The notes under the pieces are model-generated. The model made no database searches. It worked only from the letters and a program-made list of their open reading frames with translations, and was not told where the DNA came from. The position numbers and the translations under genes were made by a program. Below, piece by piece: positions 51,650 to 61,354 of a stretch of 64,000 nt of DNA. Origin of the DNA: Planctomycetota bacterium. Its GTDB lineage: Bacteria; Planctomycetota; UBA8742; UBA2392. Position 1 is the first letter of the stretch. Each line of letters starts with the position of its first letter. The stretch lies in the NCBI GenBank assembly GCA_015075515.1, contig JABTUE010000002.1, positions 597,478 to 661,477 on the forward strand. Direction: 5' to 3'.

Positions 51650-54181
51650 TTACTTGCGAATCACTGTGTCAGAGACGCAAAATTTCCAGTCCATGTCGAA
51701 GTACCCCGCCGCGCGCAGGCCCGGCGCGCCTTCGCGCAGCATTTCGACATCCAGAACCACAAAATCCGGCATGCCCGCGCCCGAAGTCAGATACGGCAGG
51801 CGGTTAGTAAGCATCAAACCGGCCAGACTGGTGCCCGAAATCACTCCGATGCTCGCGCTCGCGCTCCCCGGTCTGGGATATACCGCCAGCACGGCCAGAT
51901 CACCGCGCAACACCGACTCTCCCACTCTGACCTGGCCCGGGCTGATCTCAAGCGGCGGCGCAAACCCCAGCAGTGCATAGGCGTTGTTGGTTTGAGGCGT
52001 GCCGATCAGAATAATGTTGCGGCCTTCGTGGTTGCAGTTTTTCAACTCGGTGTCCGCCACCACGTCTACACTGCCGTTGCCGCGCACATAGAAATGTTCG
52101 GCATCCATGCGCGCCTTGGCGATTGCCCACTGGCGTGTTTCCGCGTCACCGCCGGTTCCGTAGACAACAATGAAACGGTTGCGGAAGGCATCTTTGAACC
52201 CGCCATAGCGCGCCGGGGTTTTCGCGCCGGCAGCCGGAGCACCGGCCACGCCCCACTGTTCGTCGCGTGCCAGCCACAACACGCCGTCGCGCGGCCATCC
52301 GCATGTCAGCGTCTGGCCGTCCAGCACAACCGTGATCTGGCTGTCAGTGGTCTGTCGCAGGGCGCTGTTCACGTCCAGCCGCAGCAGCCGGACATTGCCC
52401 GTGACACCTGAAACACGCTGCATGTTCGGGTCAGCGCGCAACTGCAGGCGGCTGGGCTCCAGCGGGCGTGTCTGCTGCCATACCGCGGCCCAATGACAAC
52501 GCGCCGAAATACCGGGGCTCATGGTCGTAAAGTCAATCTCGCGCACCTCGTGGTCGGCGGGCACACGGCGGCGCGAAAACAGATCCCAGATCGGCTGATA
52601 ATCCATGCAGTCCGCGCCGGTGTCACCGTTGTCGTCGCCGCCGTCGTACCAGTGCGTGCCGCCCGGGTGTTCGTAATAGTGGAGGTCTTTGTGGAACTCT
52701 TTCAAAAGGTCGCGCATGGCCCGCGCCTCAGTGACCGGCACTGTCGGGTCGGCGTCACCATGCACAATAAAGACCCCGTGCCGCAAGTGATTGCGCGCCA
52801 GCAGCGGCGTGTCCAGCGGGTTGTCGGCCCGACGCCACAGCCGCGCCATGTCGTCCATGACCTCGGGGTCGCGTTTGCCGCCATAGGTGTAAAAACTGCG
52901 CCAACCCGCGCAGGGCGCGATCGCCGCGAACATCGCCGGATAGTGCGCGCCCAGTTGCCACGTGCCGTGCCCGCCCATCGAGTGGCCAGTCAGATAGATC
53001 ATGGCGGGGTCGTGATCCAGTGTTGCCCGCGCGTGCTCAAGCACCTCCAGCGCGTCCAGACGCCCCCAGTCTTCCCAGTCAAATCCGAAGGGCCGCCGGT
53101 TGGTTGGACACACAATATGGCACCACGATTTATCCCCATAGGCCGCGGCCTGACTGCTGGCCTCCACCGACGCGCCGTGCAGGGAAAGTACAATCCCGGG
53201 TTTGGTTGTGACCCCGGCGGGCACCTGGGCCGGGCGCAGGGCGTAATATTGCACACTGCCGTCAATCTGACTCAGAAATGTGATATTGCGAGTCTCATGT
53301 GACTTGCGAACCATCAGGTCTACAGAGCGTTTGTCCACGATCTGACGGCGCCCGTTTCGAACAACGCATAATGTGATCTCCGGTGTCAGTTTCTGCCATC
53401 CGGCCTCTGTATTAACGTGAAAAGACGCCGGCAGCTTGCGTGTGCTCAGCGGCGGCACAAGGAAATGCTGATAGACCGAAAACTCTCCGACTGCTACCGC
53501 AACCTCCAGTGTCTGCGCCGTACCGTTGCACACCGGAATTCCAGCCCAATAGACGCCGTCGGTTCCCGCCACCAGATGCGGCAGTGTGAAATCAGAATCG
53601 CCGATCCAGGCTTCGCGCGTCACGGGTTCGAGTGTCGCACTCACAAAGCCGCGGATCGCGCGAAACACAAAATGATTGTCGCCCTTTCGCAGTTGCACCG
53701 GCAGCTTCACATATCCGGTGTTGTACGGATCGCCAAAGCGGGGCTCGCCGTTTACATACACGCCGATGTGACCCTGCGCCGCCAGCACACGGGTTTCTGC
53801 AACCTCCGACTTCACTTTCCACCACAGGTACCCGCCTGCCAGCGCTCCATGCCGCACCTCTCCCGGCGTTTCGGCCCTTACGGCCTCCCACTTCAACTCT
53901 TTGCCTTCAGGCCCCGTCACCGCATCGCCCGCCGCCGGCGACTTGAGCGTGCCGCGCGCGTATTCGTACTCAATCGGGTCCGTGAACACAAACGATCGCA
54001 CGCCGCGCGCCACCGGCGCCAGCACCAGACAATCTTCCAGCAGGATCGGCGCCCCGCCCGCCGGTGCATCTTGGGCCCGTATCTGCAAGGCCGGCCTTGA
54101 TGCTACACCCACATACGCCAGAGCTGTCAGGGTGGCCACGAACAGGGCCAGGGTGGCCGGGACACGGGTTTGCATGGTCAT
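51650..54181 (-). CDS. Secreted prolyl-oligopeptidase-like esterase
   Basis: The ATG at 54181 (after CGTAGGA) gives 843 residues; earlier in-frame ATGs encode a low-complexity leader. Signal-type segment TLALFVATLTALAYVGVA follows. An alpha/beta-hydrolase domain occupies the middle: nucleophile in LTGHSMGGHGTW, Asp in VHGDADPTVPV and His in HPGGTHWYDGG. The first 300 residues and last 200 are beta-rich, with a propeller- or Ig-like look. This is the architecture of secreted esterases, feruloyl or carbohydrate esterases of the S9 type. The activity and substrate are unknown. It is far from any partner gene and probably monocistronic. Confidence 0.8.
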   Translation of the reverse strand: MTMQTRVPATLALFVATLTALAYVGVASRPALQIRAQDAPAGGAPILLEDCLVLAPVARGVRSFVFTDPIEYEYARGTLKSPAAGDAVTGPEGKELKWEAVRAETPGEVRHGALAGGYLWWKVKSEVAETRVLAAQGHIGVYVNGEPRFGDPYNTGYVKLPVQLRKGDNHFVFRAIRGFVSATLEPVTREAWIGDSDFTLPHLVAGTDGVYWAGIPVCNGTAQTLEVAVAVGEFSVYQHFLVPPLSTRKLPASFHVNTEAGWQKLTPEITLCVVRNGRRQIVDKRSVDLMVRKSHETRNITFLSQIDGSVQYYALRPAQVPAGVTTKPGIVLSLHGASVEASSQAAAYGDKSWCHIVCPTNRRPFGFDWEDWGRLDALEVLEHARATLDHDPAMIYLTGHSMGGHGTWQLGAHYPAMFAAIAPCAGWRSFYTYGGKRDPEVMDDMARLWRRADNPLDTPLLARNHLRHGVFIVHGDADPTVPVTEARAMRDLLKEFHKDLHYYEHPGGTHWYDGGDDNGDTGADCMDYQPIWDLFSRRRVPADHEVREIDFTTMSPGISARCHWAAVWQQTRPLEPSRLQLRADPNMQRVSGVTGNVRLLRLDVNSALRQTTDSQITVVLDGQTLTCGWPRDGVLWLARDEQWGVAGAPAAGAKTPARYGGFKDAFRNRFIVVYGTGGDAETRQWAIAKARMDAEHFYVRGNGSVDVVADTELKNCNHEGRNIILIGTPQTNNAYALLGFAPPLEISPGQVRVGESVLRGDLAVLAVYPRPGSASASIGVISGTSLAGLMLTNRLPYLTSGAGMPDFVVLDVEMLREGAPGLRAAGYFDMDWKFCVSDTVIRK

Positions 54182-54377
54182 TCCTACGCGCGGGGCGCCG
54201 CATTGTGCCAGACAAAGGCGCACGTGCAGCAACTTTCGACAGGGTGTGCGCGAACGCAGCCCGCCGCAGCGACTCCGGTGTTTCAGCCGCCTCCGGCAAC
54301 AACCCCATCGCGTAGTGACACCACCAAGCAGAAACCTGTGCACCATGCCCGTACCCAGCAACGCTGTAACATCCTGA
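54182..54377. other. Spacer upstream of the esterase gene
   Basis: About 200 bases contain the esterase ribosome binding site on the minus strand and nothing else recognisable. Open frames here give low-complexity Arg/Pro-rich products. Confidence 0.4.
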
Positions 54378-54942
54378 TGCTCGCTCAGACCCAACGGCCG
54401 CCGCACGACCGCCCACGTGATCGAGAACGGGACCGACGGCACCGTAGCCACCGGCGACGGCACGGTGATCAACGACCCCAACGGCTCAACCACAGTGGGC
54501 GTGCGATTCACCCTGCTCACCGACGCCGTAGGCCACACCCACGTCTACACGCCCGTCAGCGAGTCTCATCAACCTGGAAACTACCGTTTCAACGCAATCA
54601 ATGACCCCGCCGACATGGTGCAGGCCGGGCTTAGCAAGCTTGCCGAAGCCACGACGCATTTTGGCAGGCGGCGCGGACCTGAAGGGACTTACGCGACCGC
54701 TGCAGGATCTGGCTCAGAATCTACGGGTTCGGGCGGCGAGTGCCGTTATGCCGGGGCGACGGACGGCGAGTTGCAGACAGACAACGCGGGTTGCGCATGC
54801 CGTAACGTCAACCCGTCGCAAACGCGCCAGACTGTGGCAACCGTCAATCCGTCCACGGGTACCCGGACTGATTCAGGTTCAACCAGCGAAAACGACGACA
54901 AGCATCGCACGTCCCGCTATCTCGGCGATCACATACCAATAG
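54378..54942 (+). pseudogene. Fragmentary, probably frameshifted coding remnant
   Basis: From 54378 one frame reads CSLRPNGRRTTAHVIENGT and TVINDPNGSTTVGVRFTL, with VYTPVSESHQPGNYRFNAIN following, which looks like real protein sequence, then a stop-free but low-quality tail. A TGA at 54375 closes it upstream, so an N-terminus is missing or begins at GTG 54417. Near 54660 the plausible sequence moves to the next frame (LKGLTRPLQDLAQNLRVRAA). I interpret this as a decayed gene of unknown function. Confidence 0.4.
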
Positions 54943-55037
54943 ACCGCGCAACGATCTACAGCTTCTCCCGGAATGGGGTCCTCACAAAGCTGCCGGGCGC
55001 CAATTGACGGCGCGCGCGGCGGTGGGATAAGCGTCCC

Positions 55038-56468
55038 ATGCAGATTCGGGGGCAGGGGCGCTTTGCGGTGCCGCGCTGGGCGATTGCCGTGGTCGCGGTG
55101 GCCTGCGTGGTGCTGGCGGCCTGCGCGGTGTGGATCGGCACGTTTACCCACCCCCAGGCCGACGACTACGTGTATGCCCTGATGGCGCGGCAGCACGGCG
55201 TGCTGGGCGGCCAGCTTGAGTACTACATGACCTGGAACGGTCGGGGCTTTGCCAGCGCGATGTGTTTTTTCGCGCTGGGAGCCGAGATGCCGCTTTCGGT
55301 GTATCGCGCGGTGCCGGCGCTGGTGCTGGCGGGACTGTTTGCCGGGTTTGCGCTGTTGACGCGTTCGCTGCTGGGGCGGGCCGCGCCGCGCGGCCAGTGC
55401 CTGCTGCTGGCGGGGGTGTTGACGCTGCTGTACTTCACCGGCGCGGTCTCGACGCGCGAGGGATTCTTCTGGCTGTCGGGCAGTCTCAATTACCAGCCGT
55501 CGCATATTCTGGGGCTGTTGCTGGCGGCTTTGCTGCTGCGGCAACCGCTGCCGCGCGGCGCGCCGTGGCTGGCGGCGCTGCTGGCATTGTGCATGGCACT
55601 GGCCAACGAATCGGGCATGCTGGTGCTGGCGATGGCGCTGACGGCCTTTGCGACGTGGGCGCTGGCCACAAGGTCGCTAGCGCGGTGGGCGGCGCTGGCG
55701 GCTCTGGCGGCCTGCGCGCTGGGCATGGTGATTGACCTGGCCGCGCCCGGCCTGCGCGTGCGTTCGATGATCGAGACCGGTGTTGGCTCGGGCACGCGCC
55801 CGCGCGACCCGCTGTGGGCGTTTGCGGGCAGTTTCGGCCACGGGGCCACGGCGCTGGCGCGGCTTTTGATTCACCCGGCGTTCTGGGGCGTGCTGGTGCT
55901 GGGTCTGCCGTGGCTGGTGCGGGCCGACGGCCGGCTGCGGCGCCGCCTGTGCCGGTGGTGGGTGCCGGTGGTGCCGGTGCTGTGGCTGGGTTTTGCGGCC
56001 GGGGCGCTGTTTCCGGTGCAGTTTGCCACGGGCATTGAACCGCCGGGGCGCATCATGAACGTGGCGGGCTGGGTGCTGGTGGCCGGCGCGTTGCCCGCCG
56101 CGGCGTGTCTGCTTTCGCTGGTGCTGCGTCTTGCGCCGGCGCGCGCGGCAGCACAACGCCTGCCGGGTCGTGTGGTTGTCGCCGTCGGCGCGCTGGCCGT
56201 GACGGCGGGCCTGTACCTGAACCAGAACGCGATCCGCCTGATGCGCGATCTGCCCCAGGCGCCGCAGTACGACCGCGAGATGCGGGATTTGCGCCGCGGC
56301 CTGGCCGAGGCCGGGGCCGCCGGCGCCGCAGGCCACCGCGTGCCGAAGCTTCAGATCCGCCCGCGCACGATTGCCTACCACGAAATGCCCGACGACCCTG
56401 ACCACTGGCACTGCCGCGTGGTGGCCAGTTACTACGGCGTGGGCACGGTGCGCGGCCCGGCACGCTGA
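55038..56468 (+). CDS. Multipass membrane protein, DUF6056/GtrII-like
   Basis: This 476-residue protein has about ten hydrophobic helices. The opening IAVVAVACVVLAACAVWIG is followed by THPQADDYVYA and MTWNGRGFASAM, an acidic DDY plus WNGR motif seen in DUF6056 and Gtr-type glucosyltransferase-like membrane proteins. A long loop near residues 130-150 (FTGAVSTREGFFWLSGSLNY) fits an extracytoplasmic region. It probably acts in lipid-linked glycan transfer or modification. It is convergent with a family 2 glycosyltransferase (56473-57438), which would supply a partner activity. The C-terminal 70 residues are soluble. Confidence 0.75.
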   Translation: MQIRGQGRFAVPRWAIAVVAVACVVLAACAVWIGTFTHPQADDYVYALMARQHGVLGGQLEYYMTWNGRGFASAMCFFALGAEMPLSVYRAVPALVLAGLFAGFALLTRSLLGRAAPRGQCLLLAGVLTLLYFTGAVSTREGFFWLSGSLNYQPSHILGLLLAALLLRQPLPRGAPWLAALLALCMALANESGMLVLAMALTAFATWALATRSLARWAALAALAACALGMVIDLAAPGLRVRSMIETGVGSGTRPRDPLWAFAGSFGHGATALARLLIHPAFWGVLVLGLPWLVRADGRLRRRLCRWWVPVVPVLWLGFAAGALFPVQFATGIEPPGRIMNVAGWVLVAGALPAAACLLSLVLRLAPARAAAQRLPGRVVVAVGALAVTAGLYLNQNAIRLMRDLPQAPQYDREMRDLRRGLAEAGAAGAAGHRVPKLQIRPRTIAYHEMPDDPDHWHCRVVASYYGVGTVRGPAR

Positions 56469-56472
56469 GCGT

Positions 56473-57438
56473 TCAGTCGTAGATCGGGTCACGCCGGCGG
56501 TCGCGCACACGCAGGCCCACCAGCGCGTACAGCCGGGCCTTCCACAGTTTGCGCCGCGTGCGCCGCAGCGGTTCCAGCCATCCGGCGCGCGCGACACCCT
56601 GGCGCAGGTTTTCCGCGGCGCCGGCAAGGTCGCCGGCCCAGATGTAGTGGTTCACGATCTGTTTGTACCACAGGGCCACAGCGTGCTGCCACGCGGGTTC
56701 ATTCCAGCCGGCAAGGTTGCGGCAGGCCTCGCGCGTGATGTCGGCCTGAAGCCGGCGGTTGTGGTCGCGGCGCTGCAGGGCGGCCTTGTCGGGCACCCGC
56801 GACAGGCTGTCGGGGCGGTCAATCCAGGTGGCCAGGACTTCCGGCACGGGGGCGAAATCGGCGTGATGGGCCAGCCGGATCAGAAACTCGTCGTCTTCGA
56901 AGATCTGCAGTCGTTCGTCGTAGCCGCCGCAGGCCTTCAGTACCTCGCGCCGCACAACCAGGCTGTTGGTATGGCCCCAGGCGGCGCGCCGCAGAACCCC
57001 GGCGGGGTCGCGGCCTTTGATCAGGCCGGCCGGGTCATGGGGGTAGGGCCGACTGCTGTCGCCCACGCGGCGTTCAACCTGGCAGCACGAGGCGCCGGCG
57101 CCGGAACTGGCCATCGCGGCAACCTGTTTTTCCAGTTTGGTCGGAAAGAACAGGTCGTCGTCGTCCAGAAACGCGACCAGTTCGCCGCTGGCGCGCGCAA
57201 TGCCGAAGTTGCGCGCGCTTGCGACGCCGCCGTTGGGTTTGGTGGAAAAGGCTGGCGTCACGTCCGCGGCCGAAACTTCGGCGCTCATGGCCTGGATCTG
57301 CGCAAAGCTGTCGTCGGGGCTGCCGTCGTCCACAACCACCAGTTCGATCGGCCGCCAGGTCTGGGCCAGCACCGACTGCACAGCCTGGCGCAGCAGGTGC
57401 GGACGCCGGAAAGTGGGAATGACGACGGAAACAAGCAC
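56473..57438 (-). CDS. Family 2 glycosyltransferase
   Basis: The GTG at 57438 is taken as the start (321 residues) because the catalytic domain begins right after it: MLVSVVIPTFRRPHLLRQAV. The upstream frame is low-complexity. VVVDDGSPDD and the acidic metal-binding AFLDDDDLFF are typical of GT-A family 2, with a later EDDEFLIRLAHHADF for the catalytic base. The C-terminal 100 residues are helical. It lies next to a DUF6056-like membrane protein on the opposite strand and should add a sugar in cell-surface glycan synthesis. Confidence 0.85.
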   Translation of the reverse strand: MLVSVVIPTFRRPHLLRQAVQSVLAQTWRPIELVVVDDGSPDDSFAQIQAMSAEVSAADVTPAFSTKPNGGVASARNFGIARASGELVAFLDDDDLFFPTKLEKQVAAMASSGAGASCCQVERRVGDSSRPYPHDPAGLIKGRDPAGVLRRAAWGHTNSLVVRREVLKACGGYDERLQIFEDDEFLIRLAHHADFAPVPEVLATWIDRPDSLSRVPDKAALQRRDHNRRLQADITREACRNLAGWNEPAWQHAVALWYKQIVNHYIWAGDLAGAAENLRQGVARAGWLEPLRRTRRKLWKARLYALVGLRVRDRRRDPIYD

Positions 57439-57503
57439 ACCGTGATTCCGCCAGCGCCCGGCGCTTCGCGCAAGGCGCCGGTGGCGGGGGGCACCGTTGT
57501 GTT

Positions 57504-59528
57504 CTACGCGTGGACGAATGTGGCTTTGGATTTGGCGCCGTTCTTCAGGAAGTTTTCCATCCCGATGTGCATGTCTTTGGTGTCCACGCAGGCGCCAAAG
57601 GCCCTGCTTTCCAGCTTCAGGCCTTCGCGCAGCGGCAGCGCGCAGCCCCTGATCACCACGTCGCACAGAATCTGGTCAATTTTGCGGCTCAGGTGCCCGA
57701 TGTCGAGCGCGGGCGCGGCAGCCGGCAGATTCTTCAGCGGTTCGCGGTTGATGCGCCGCAGTTCGCGCTTGCCGCTTGCGTATTCGTTGACCAGCGCCAC
57801 AGCGCGGGCAACCAGGTCGCCCTCGACTTCTTCGCTGATCAGGCCCAGCTTGAGCCCCGTCGCGCCGTCAATCGGTTTGGCCGTGCGCATCAACTTCAGC
57901 GCCTCGTCAAAGCCGATCCAGCGCGGCAGGCGTTGCGTGCCGCCGGCGCCGGGGATGATGCCCAGGTTCACTTCAGGCTGGCCGGCCAGAATCTTCAGGC
58001 CTTTGGCCGCAATCCGCGCGTGGCAAGCCATGGCCAGTTCATTGCCGCCGCCGAACGCCAGGCCGTTGTAGGCGCAGACCACGGGCTTCTTCATGTCCTC
58101 GATGTAATCCAGCGTGGCATGGAACTGGCGACTGTTGGCTTCGCCTTCGGCGGCGTTCTTGAGCGCCGCCAGCATGTCAATGTCGGCGCCGCTGACGAAT
58201 GCCTTCGTGCCGAAACCGGTGATCACGGCGCCCTTGAGCTTCGGGTCGGCTTCGACGGCCTCGCAGTGGGCGCGCAACTGGCGGAATACTTCCAGGTTCA
58301 GGGCGTTGAGCACCGCCGGGCGGCGGATCTTGATCACCGCCACGCCGTCCACATCGCGGCGGAACACCATGGCGATCTCAAAGGGCTTGCCGGCTTTGGC
58401 CTGGGCTTCGATGCACCTGGGCACAGGAAAGCCGGGGTTATCCCTGGCGTAAGCCTGCACCAGTTTCAGCGCGTTGGCCGGGCCGATCTCGTTCATCCAG
58501 CCGAACGGCCCGCGCACCACCAGCGCGGTGCTTACGGCCATTTCCAGGTCACCCACGCCGCACAGGCCGGCGTCCACGATCTCGCCGCACAGGCCAAAGA
58601 AGGCGCCGGTCATGGCGTCGCCGATCTGCCTGGCCTGTTCAGGCGTGTATTCAACTTTTTCGTCGCGGCCGGCGGTGGGCCAGGGCTGCTTGAGTTCAAG
58701 CTGCTTTTTCAGCAGATCCGGCGTGCGGAACCACTTGTGAATCTTGCCGGTGTACTGGTCCAGTCCCACGGCCGTAATCGGGTTGCCGCCAGTTAAATTC
58801 ATGGCTGTAAACGGCCCGATGCCCAGACCCAACGCCTTTTGCGCGATCACGTCCACCTGCTTGACGCTGCCGAGTCCTTTTTCCACCAGCAGCGCCGCGG
58901 CCTGAAAGATGCCCTCAAACACAGGGTCCACGGCATAGCCGTAGCGCGACTTGACCTGCACCGGGGCCTTGCCGATGTTTTCGTAAAAGTCCATCACCCA
59001 GTTGGTGACCACGTCGTGGGTTTTGGCGCCGGGCACAACCTCGACGATGATGTTGCGTTCGGCCGGAAAGAAGTAGTGCACCACCAGGCCGTGTTCGGGC
59101 GCTTTGGCCTGCTCGAAAATCACCTCGGGTTCCATGTGGCTGGAGTTGCTGGCGATGATGCAGTCGGGCTCAACGATGCTTTCGAGCTGCGCGACAATCT
59201 TGCGTTTGATGTCCTTGTTTTCGGTTGCGGCCTCGACCACCAGGCGCGCGCCCTTGAGCGCGGCGTAGTCGCTGGTCCAGCTCAGCGCGGCCTTCATGCG
59301 TTCGGCTTCATCGGGCTTGAAGGCGCCCGATTCCACGCCCTTGGCGATCTTCTTTTCGGTGCGGGCCTGGCCGGATTTCAGGGCTTCGGCGCTGACGTCC
59401 ACCACCACGACCGACACGCCGTGGGGCGCCAGTGTTTTGGCAAAATACAGGGCGATGTCGGGGCCGATCTGGCCGCTGCCGATGACGCCGACCTTGTTCA
59501 GTGTCCAGTTCTTGAGCGTGTAGGCCAT
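57504..59528 (-). CDS. 3-hydroxyacyl-CoA dehydrogenase / enoyl-CoA hydratase fusion
   Basis: This 674-residue bifunctional protein has the dehydrogenase first: Rossmann motif GVIGSGQIGPDIALYF and the catalytic His in VVHYFFPAERN, the first-domain end near residue 390. The second domain is a crotonase fold with oxyanion segment SGADIDML, and GGGNELAMACH and PEVNLGIIPGAGG holding both expected Glu residues. This is the reverse of FadB, which has hydratase first; it resembles bifunctional HADH-ECH proteins in archaeal and some bacterial short-chain pathways. It should interconvert enoyl-, 3-hydroxyacyl- and 3-ketoacyl-CoA. The divergent thiolase completes the cycle. Confidence 0.9.
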   Translation of the reverse strand: MAYTLKNWTLNKVGVIGSGQIGPDIALYFAKTLAPHGVSVVVVDVSAEALKSGQARTEKKIAKGVESGAFKPDEAERMKAALSWTSDYAALKGARLVVEAATENKDIKRKIVAQLESIVEPDCIIASNSSHMEPEVIFEQAKAPEHGLVVHYFFPAERNIIVEVVPGAKTHDVVTNWVMDFYENIGKAPVQVKSRYGYAVDPVFEGIFQAAALLVEKGLGSVKQVDVIAQKALGLGIGPFTAMNLTGGNPITAVGLDQYTGKIHKWFRTPDLLKKQLELKQPWPTAGRDEKVEYTPEQARQIGDAMTGAFFGLCGEIVDAGLCGVGDLEMAVSTALVVRGPFGWMNEIGPANALKLVQAYARDNPGFPVPRCIEAQAKAGKPFEIAMVFRRDVDGVAVIKIRRPAVLNALNLEVFRQLRAHCEAVEADPKLKGAVITGFGTKAFVSGADIDMLAALKNAAEGEANSRQFHATLDYIEDMKKPVVCAYNGLAFGGGNELAMACHARIAAKGLKILAGQPEVNLGIIPGAGGTQRLPRWIGFDEALKLMRTAKPIDGATGLKLGLISEEVEGDLVARAVALVNEYASGKRELRRINREPLKNLPAAAPALDIGHLSRKIDQILCDVVIRGCALPLREGLKLESRAFGACVDTKDMHIGMENFLKNGAKSKATFVHA

Positions 59529-59735
59529 GATGGAACCCCCGTGATCGGTTCGGGTTTAGCGAATGCGGCCGCCGGTTCAAGCGCCGCGAACGGGCGAATT
59601 CAGCGAAAAGCGTTTCGTCCACAGATGGACACAGATGAACTTAAGATGAGCCGGGACAGGTTCGGCGTTCACCTTTGGCCCCATGTTGACCCGAAACAGC
59701 CGCCCGCCATACTCGCGACAGAAACGGAGACAGCC

Positions 59736-60926
59736 ATGGCACTCAAGAACGTCTACATCCCCTACGGCGGCTACTGGTCAAGCCCCTTCATCAAGTGGCA
59801 GGGCAGCATCAGCCACCTGCACTCGGGCCTGCTGGCCGCCGAAACCGCCAAACGCTGGCTGGCCTCGCGCCAGATCAGCGCCGAGGGTTTTGACAGCATC
59901 GCCCTGGGCTGGACTGTTCCGCAAAAGCAGATCTTCTACGGCACGCCCTGGGTCGCTGGTTTGATCGGCGCGCCCGGCATCAGCGGCCCCATGTACGCAC
60001 AGGCCTGCGCCACCGGCGCGCGCGTGCTGGCCGGCAGCGCCCATGAAATCGAAACCGGGTTCAAGGATTGCATCCTCGGCCTGACGTTTGACCGTTGCAG
60101 CAACGGCGCGCACGTGGTGTATCCCAATCCCAACGCCCCGGGCGCGACCGTGGACGCTGAAAACTGGGTGTGGGACAACTTCGGCCACGACCCGTTTGCC
60201 AAAAACTCCATGCTGCAAACCGCCGAAAACGTGGCGCGCGAGGCCGGCATCACCCGCGAAGAACAGGACGAATGCGCGCTGGTCCGCAACGCGCAGTACC
60301 AGAAGGCGCTGGCCAACGACCGCATCTTCCAGAAGCGTTACATGTTTCCGCTGGAGGTCGCGGCGGGCAAACAGAGCAAACTGATCGAAGCCGACGAGGG
60401 CGTGTTTCCGACTACGAAGGAAGGTCTGGCGAAACTCAAGCCCGTGCTGCCGGACGGCAGCGTCACCTACGGCGCCCAGACCTATCCCGCCGACGGCAAC
60501 GCCGGCGTGATTGTCACCACCAAAGCCAAAGCCGCGGAACTTTCACGCGACAAGAGCATCAGCGTGCAGGTGCTCAGCTTCGGCCAGTGCCGCGTCAAGA
60601 AAGGCTTCATGCCCATGGCGCCGGTGCCCGCGGCACAACAGGCGCTCAAGGCCGCCGGCGTGGACCTCAAGGACATGAAGGTGATCAAGACGCACAACCC
60701 CTTTGCGGTGAATGACGTCTACTTCGCCAGGCAGAACAACCTGAAGCTGGAAGCCTTCAACAACTACGGCAGCCCGCTGGTGTTCGGCCACCCGCAGGGC
60801 CCCACCGGCCTGCGCGTGATCATCGAGATGATCGAGGAACTGGCGACACTGGGCGGCGGTTACGGTCTGTTTACGGGTTGCGCGGCGGGCGACAGCGCCA
60901 TGAGCTGCGTGCTCAAGGTGGGTTAG
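59736..60926 (+). CDS. Thiolase-family acetyl-CoA acyltransferase
   Basis: This 396-residue protein starts after CGGAGACAGCC. Nucleophile Cys91 lies in YAQACATGA, a His in FGHPQGPTG and a second Cys in LFTGCAAGDSAMS, the expected catalytic set of thiolase I/II. It should cleave 3-ketoacyl-CoA with CoA in fatty acid or short-chain acyl-CoA breakdown, or run in reverse. Its divergent partner at 57504-59528 has the matching dehydrogenase and hydratase. The family assignment is firm; substrate length is unknown. Confidence 0.9.
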   Translation: MALKNVYIPYGGYWSSPFIKWQGSISHLHSGLLAAETAKRWLASRQISAEGFDSIALGWTVPQKQIFYGTPWVAGLIGAPGISGPMYAQACATGARVLAGSAHEIETGFKDCILGLTFDRCSNGAHVVYPNPNAPGATVDAENWVWDNFGHDPFAKNSMLQTAENVAREAGITREEQDECALVRNAQYQKALANDRIFQKRYMFPLEVAAGKQSKLIEADEGVFPTTKEGLAKLKPVLPDGSVTYGAQTYPADGNAGVIVTTKAKAAELSRDKSISVQVLSFGQCRVKKGFMPMAPVPAAQQALKAAGVDLKDMKVIKTHNPFAVNDVYFARQNNLKLEAFNNYGSPLVFGHPQGPTGLRVIIEMIEELATLGGGYGLFTGCAAGDSAMSCVLKVG

Positions 60927-60934
60927 TCGCGGCC

Positions 60935-61354
60935 CTACACGCCCGGCAACGGCGCCGGTCGGCCCTGGTGGGGCCAGTCCTGTGGCGTGGCCACCAGCAG
61001 GCCGCGCACCGGGTTCTGCAGAATGTATTCGCGCGCGTCGGCCAGACCGGCCCAGGTGACGGGGTGGTTGACCGCGCGCTGGCGCCAGTGCAGTCGCGGC
61101 AGGCCGCGCCGGGCCAGCCCGGCGTTGATGCGGCGCTTGATGCGGCCCAGAATTTCATCCAGCCGGTGCGGGCGCTCGGTGGAAAAAAGAACGTGGATGT
61201 GATCCGGCATGGCCAGCCACGCGTACACCGTGGCCTCGCGCGCGGCAAAATCGCGCAGCACTTCGTGCACGACGCCGGCGTGGGTAATGCTGGTCAGGCG
61301 GCGCTTTTCGCGCGAGCGGTCAAGCTGAAGCGCGCCGTTGTACAGGTGTCGCAT
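60935..61354 (-). CDS. REP-associated tyrosine transposase (RAYT, Y1 HUH)
   Basis: This 139-residue protein has the HUH motif MPDHIHVLF at about 49-57, and the catalytic-Tyr helix AREYILQNPVRGLL near 106-119. These mark IS200/IS605-like single-strand nucleases of the RAYT group, which act on REP palindromes. Its start overlaps the KorA-like gene stop by one base. The usual first beta-strand before the HUH is short or missing, so the gene may be slightly truncated at its 5' end. REP-like palindromes are seen at 34.9, 36.6 and 40.5 kb. Confidence 0.85.
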   Translation of the reverse strand: MRHLYNGALQLDRSREKRRLTSITHAGVVHEVLRDFAAREATVYAWLAMPDHIHVLFSTERPHRLDEILGRIKRRINAGLARRGLPRLHWRQRAVNHPVTWAGLADAREYILQNPVRGLLVATPQDWPHQGRPAPLPGV

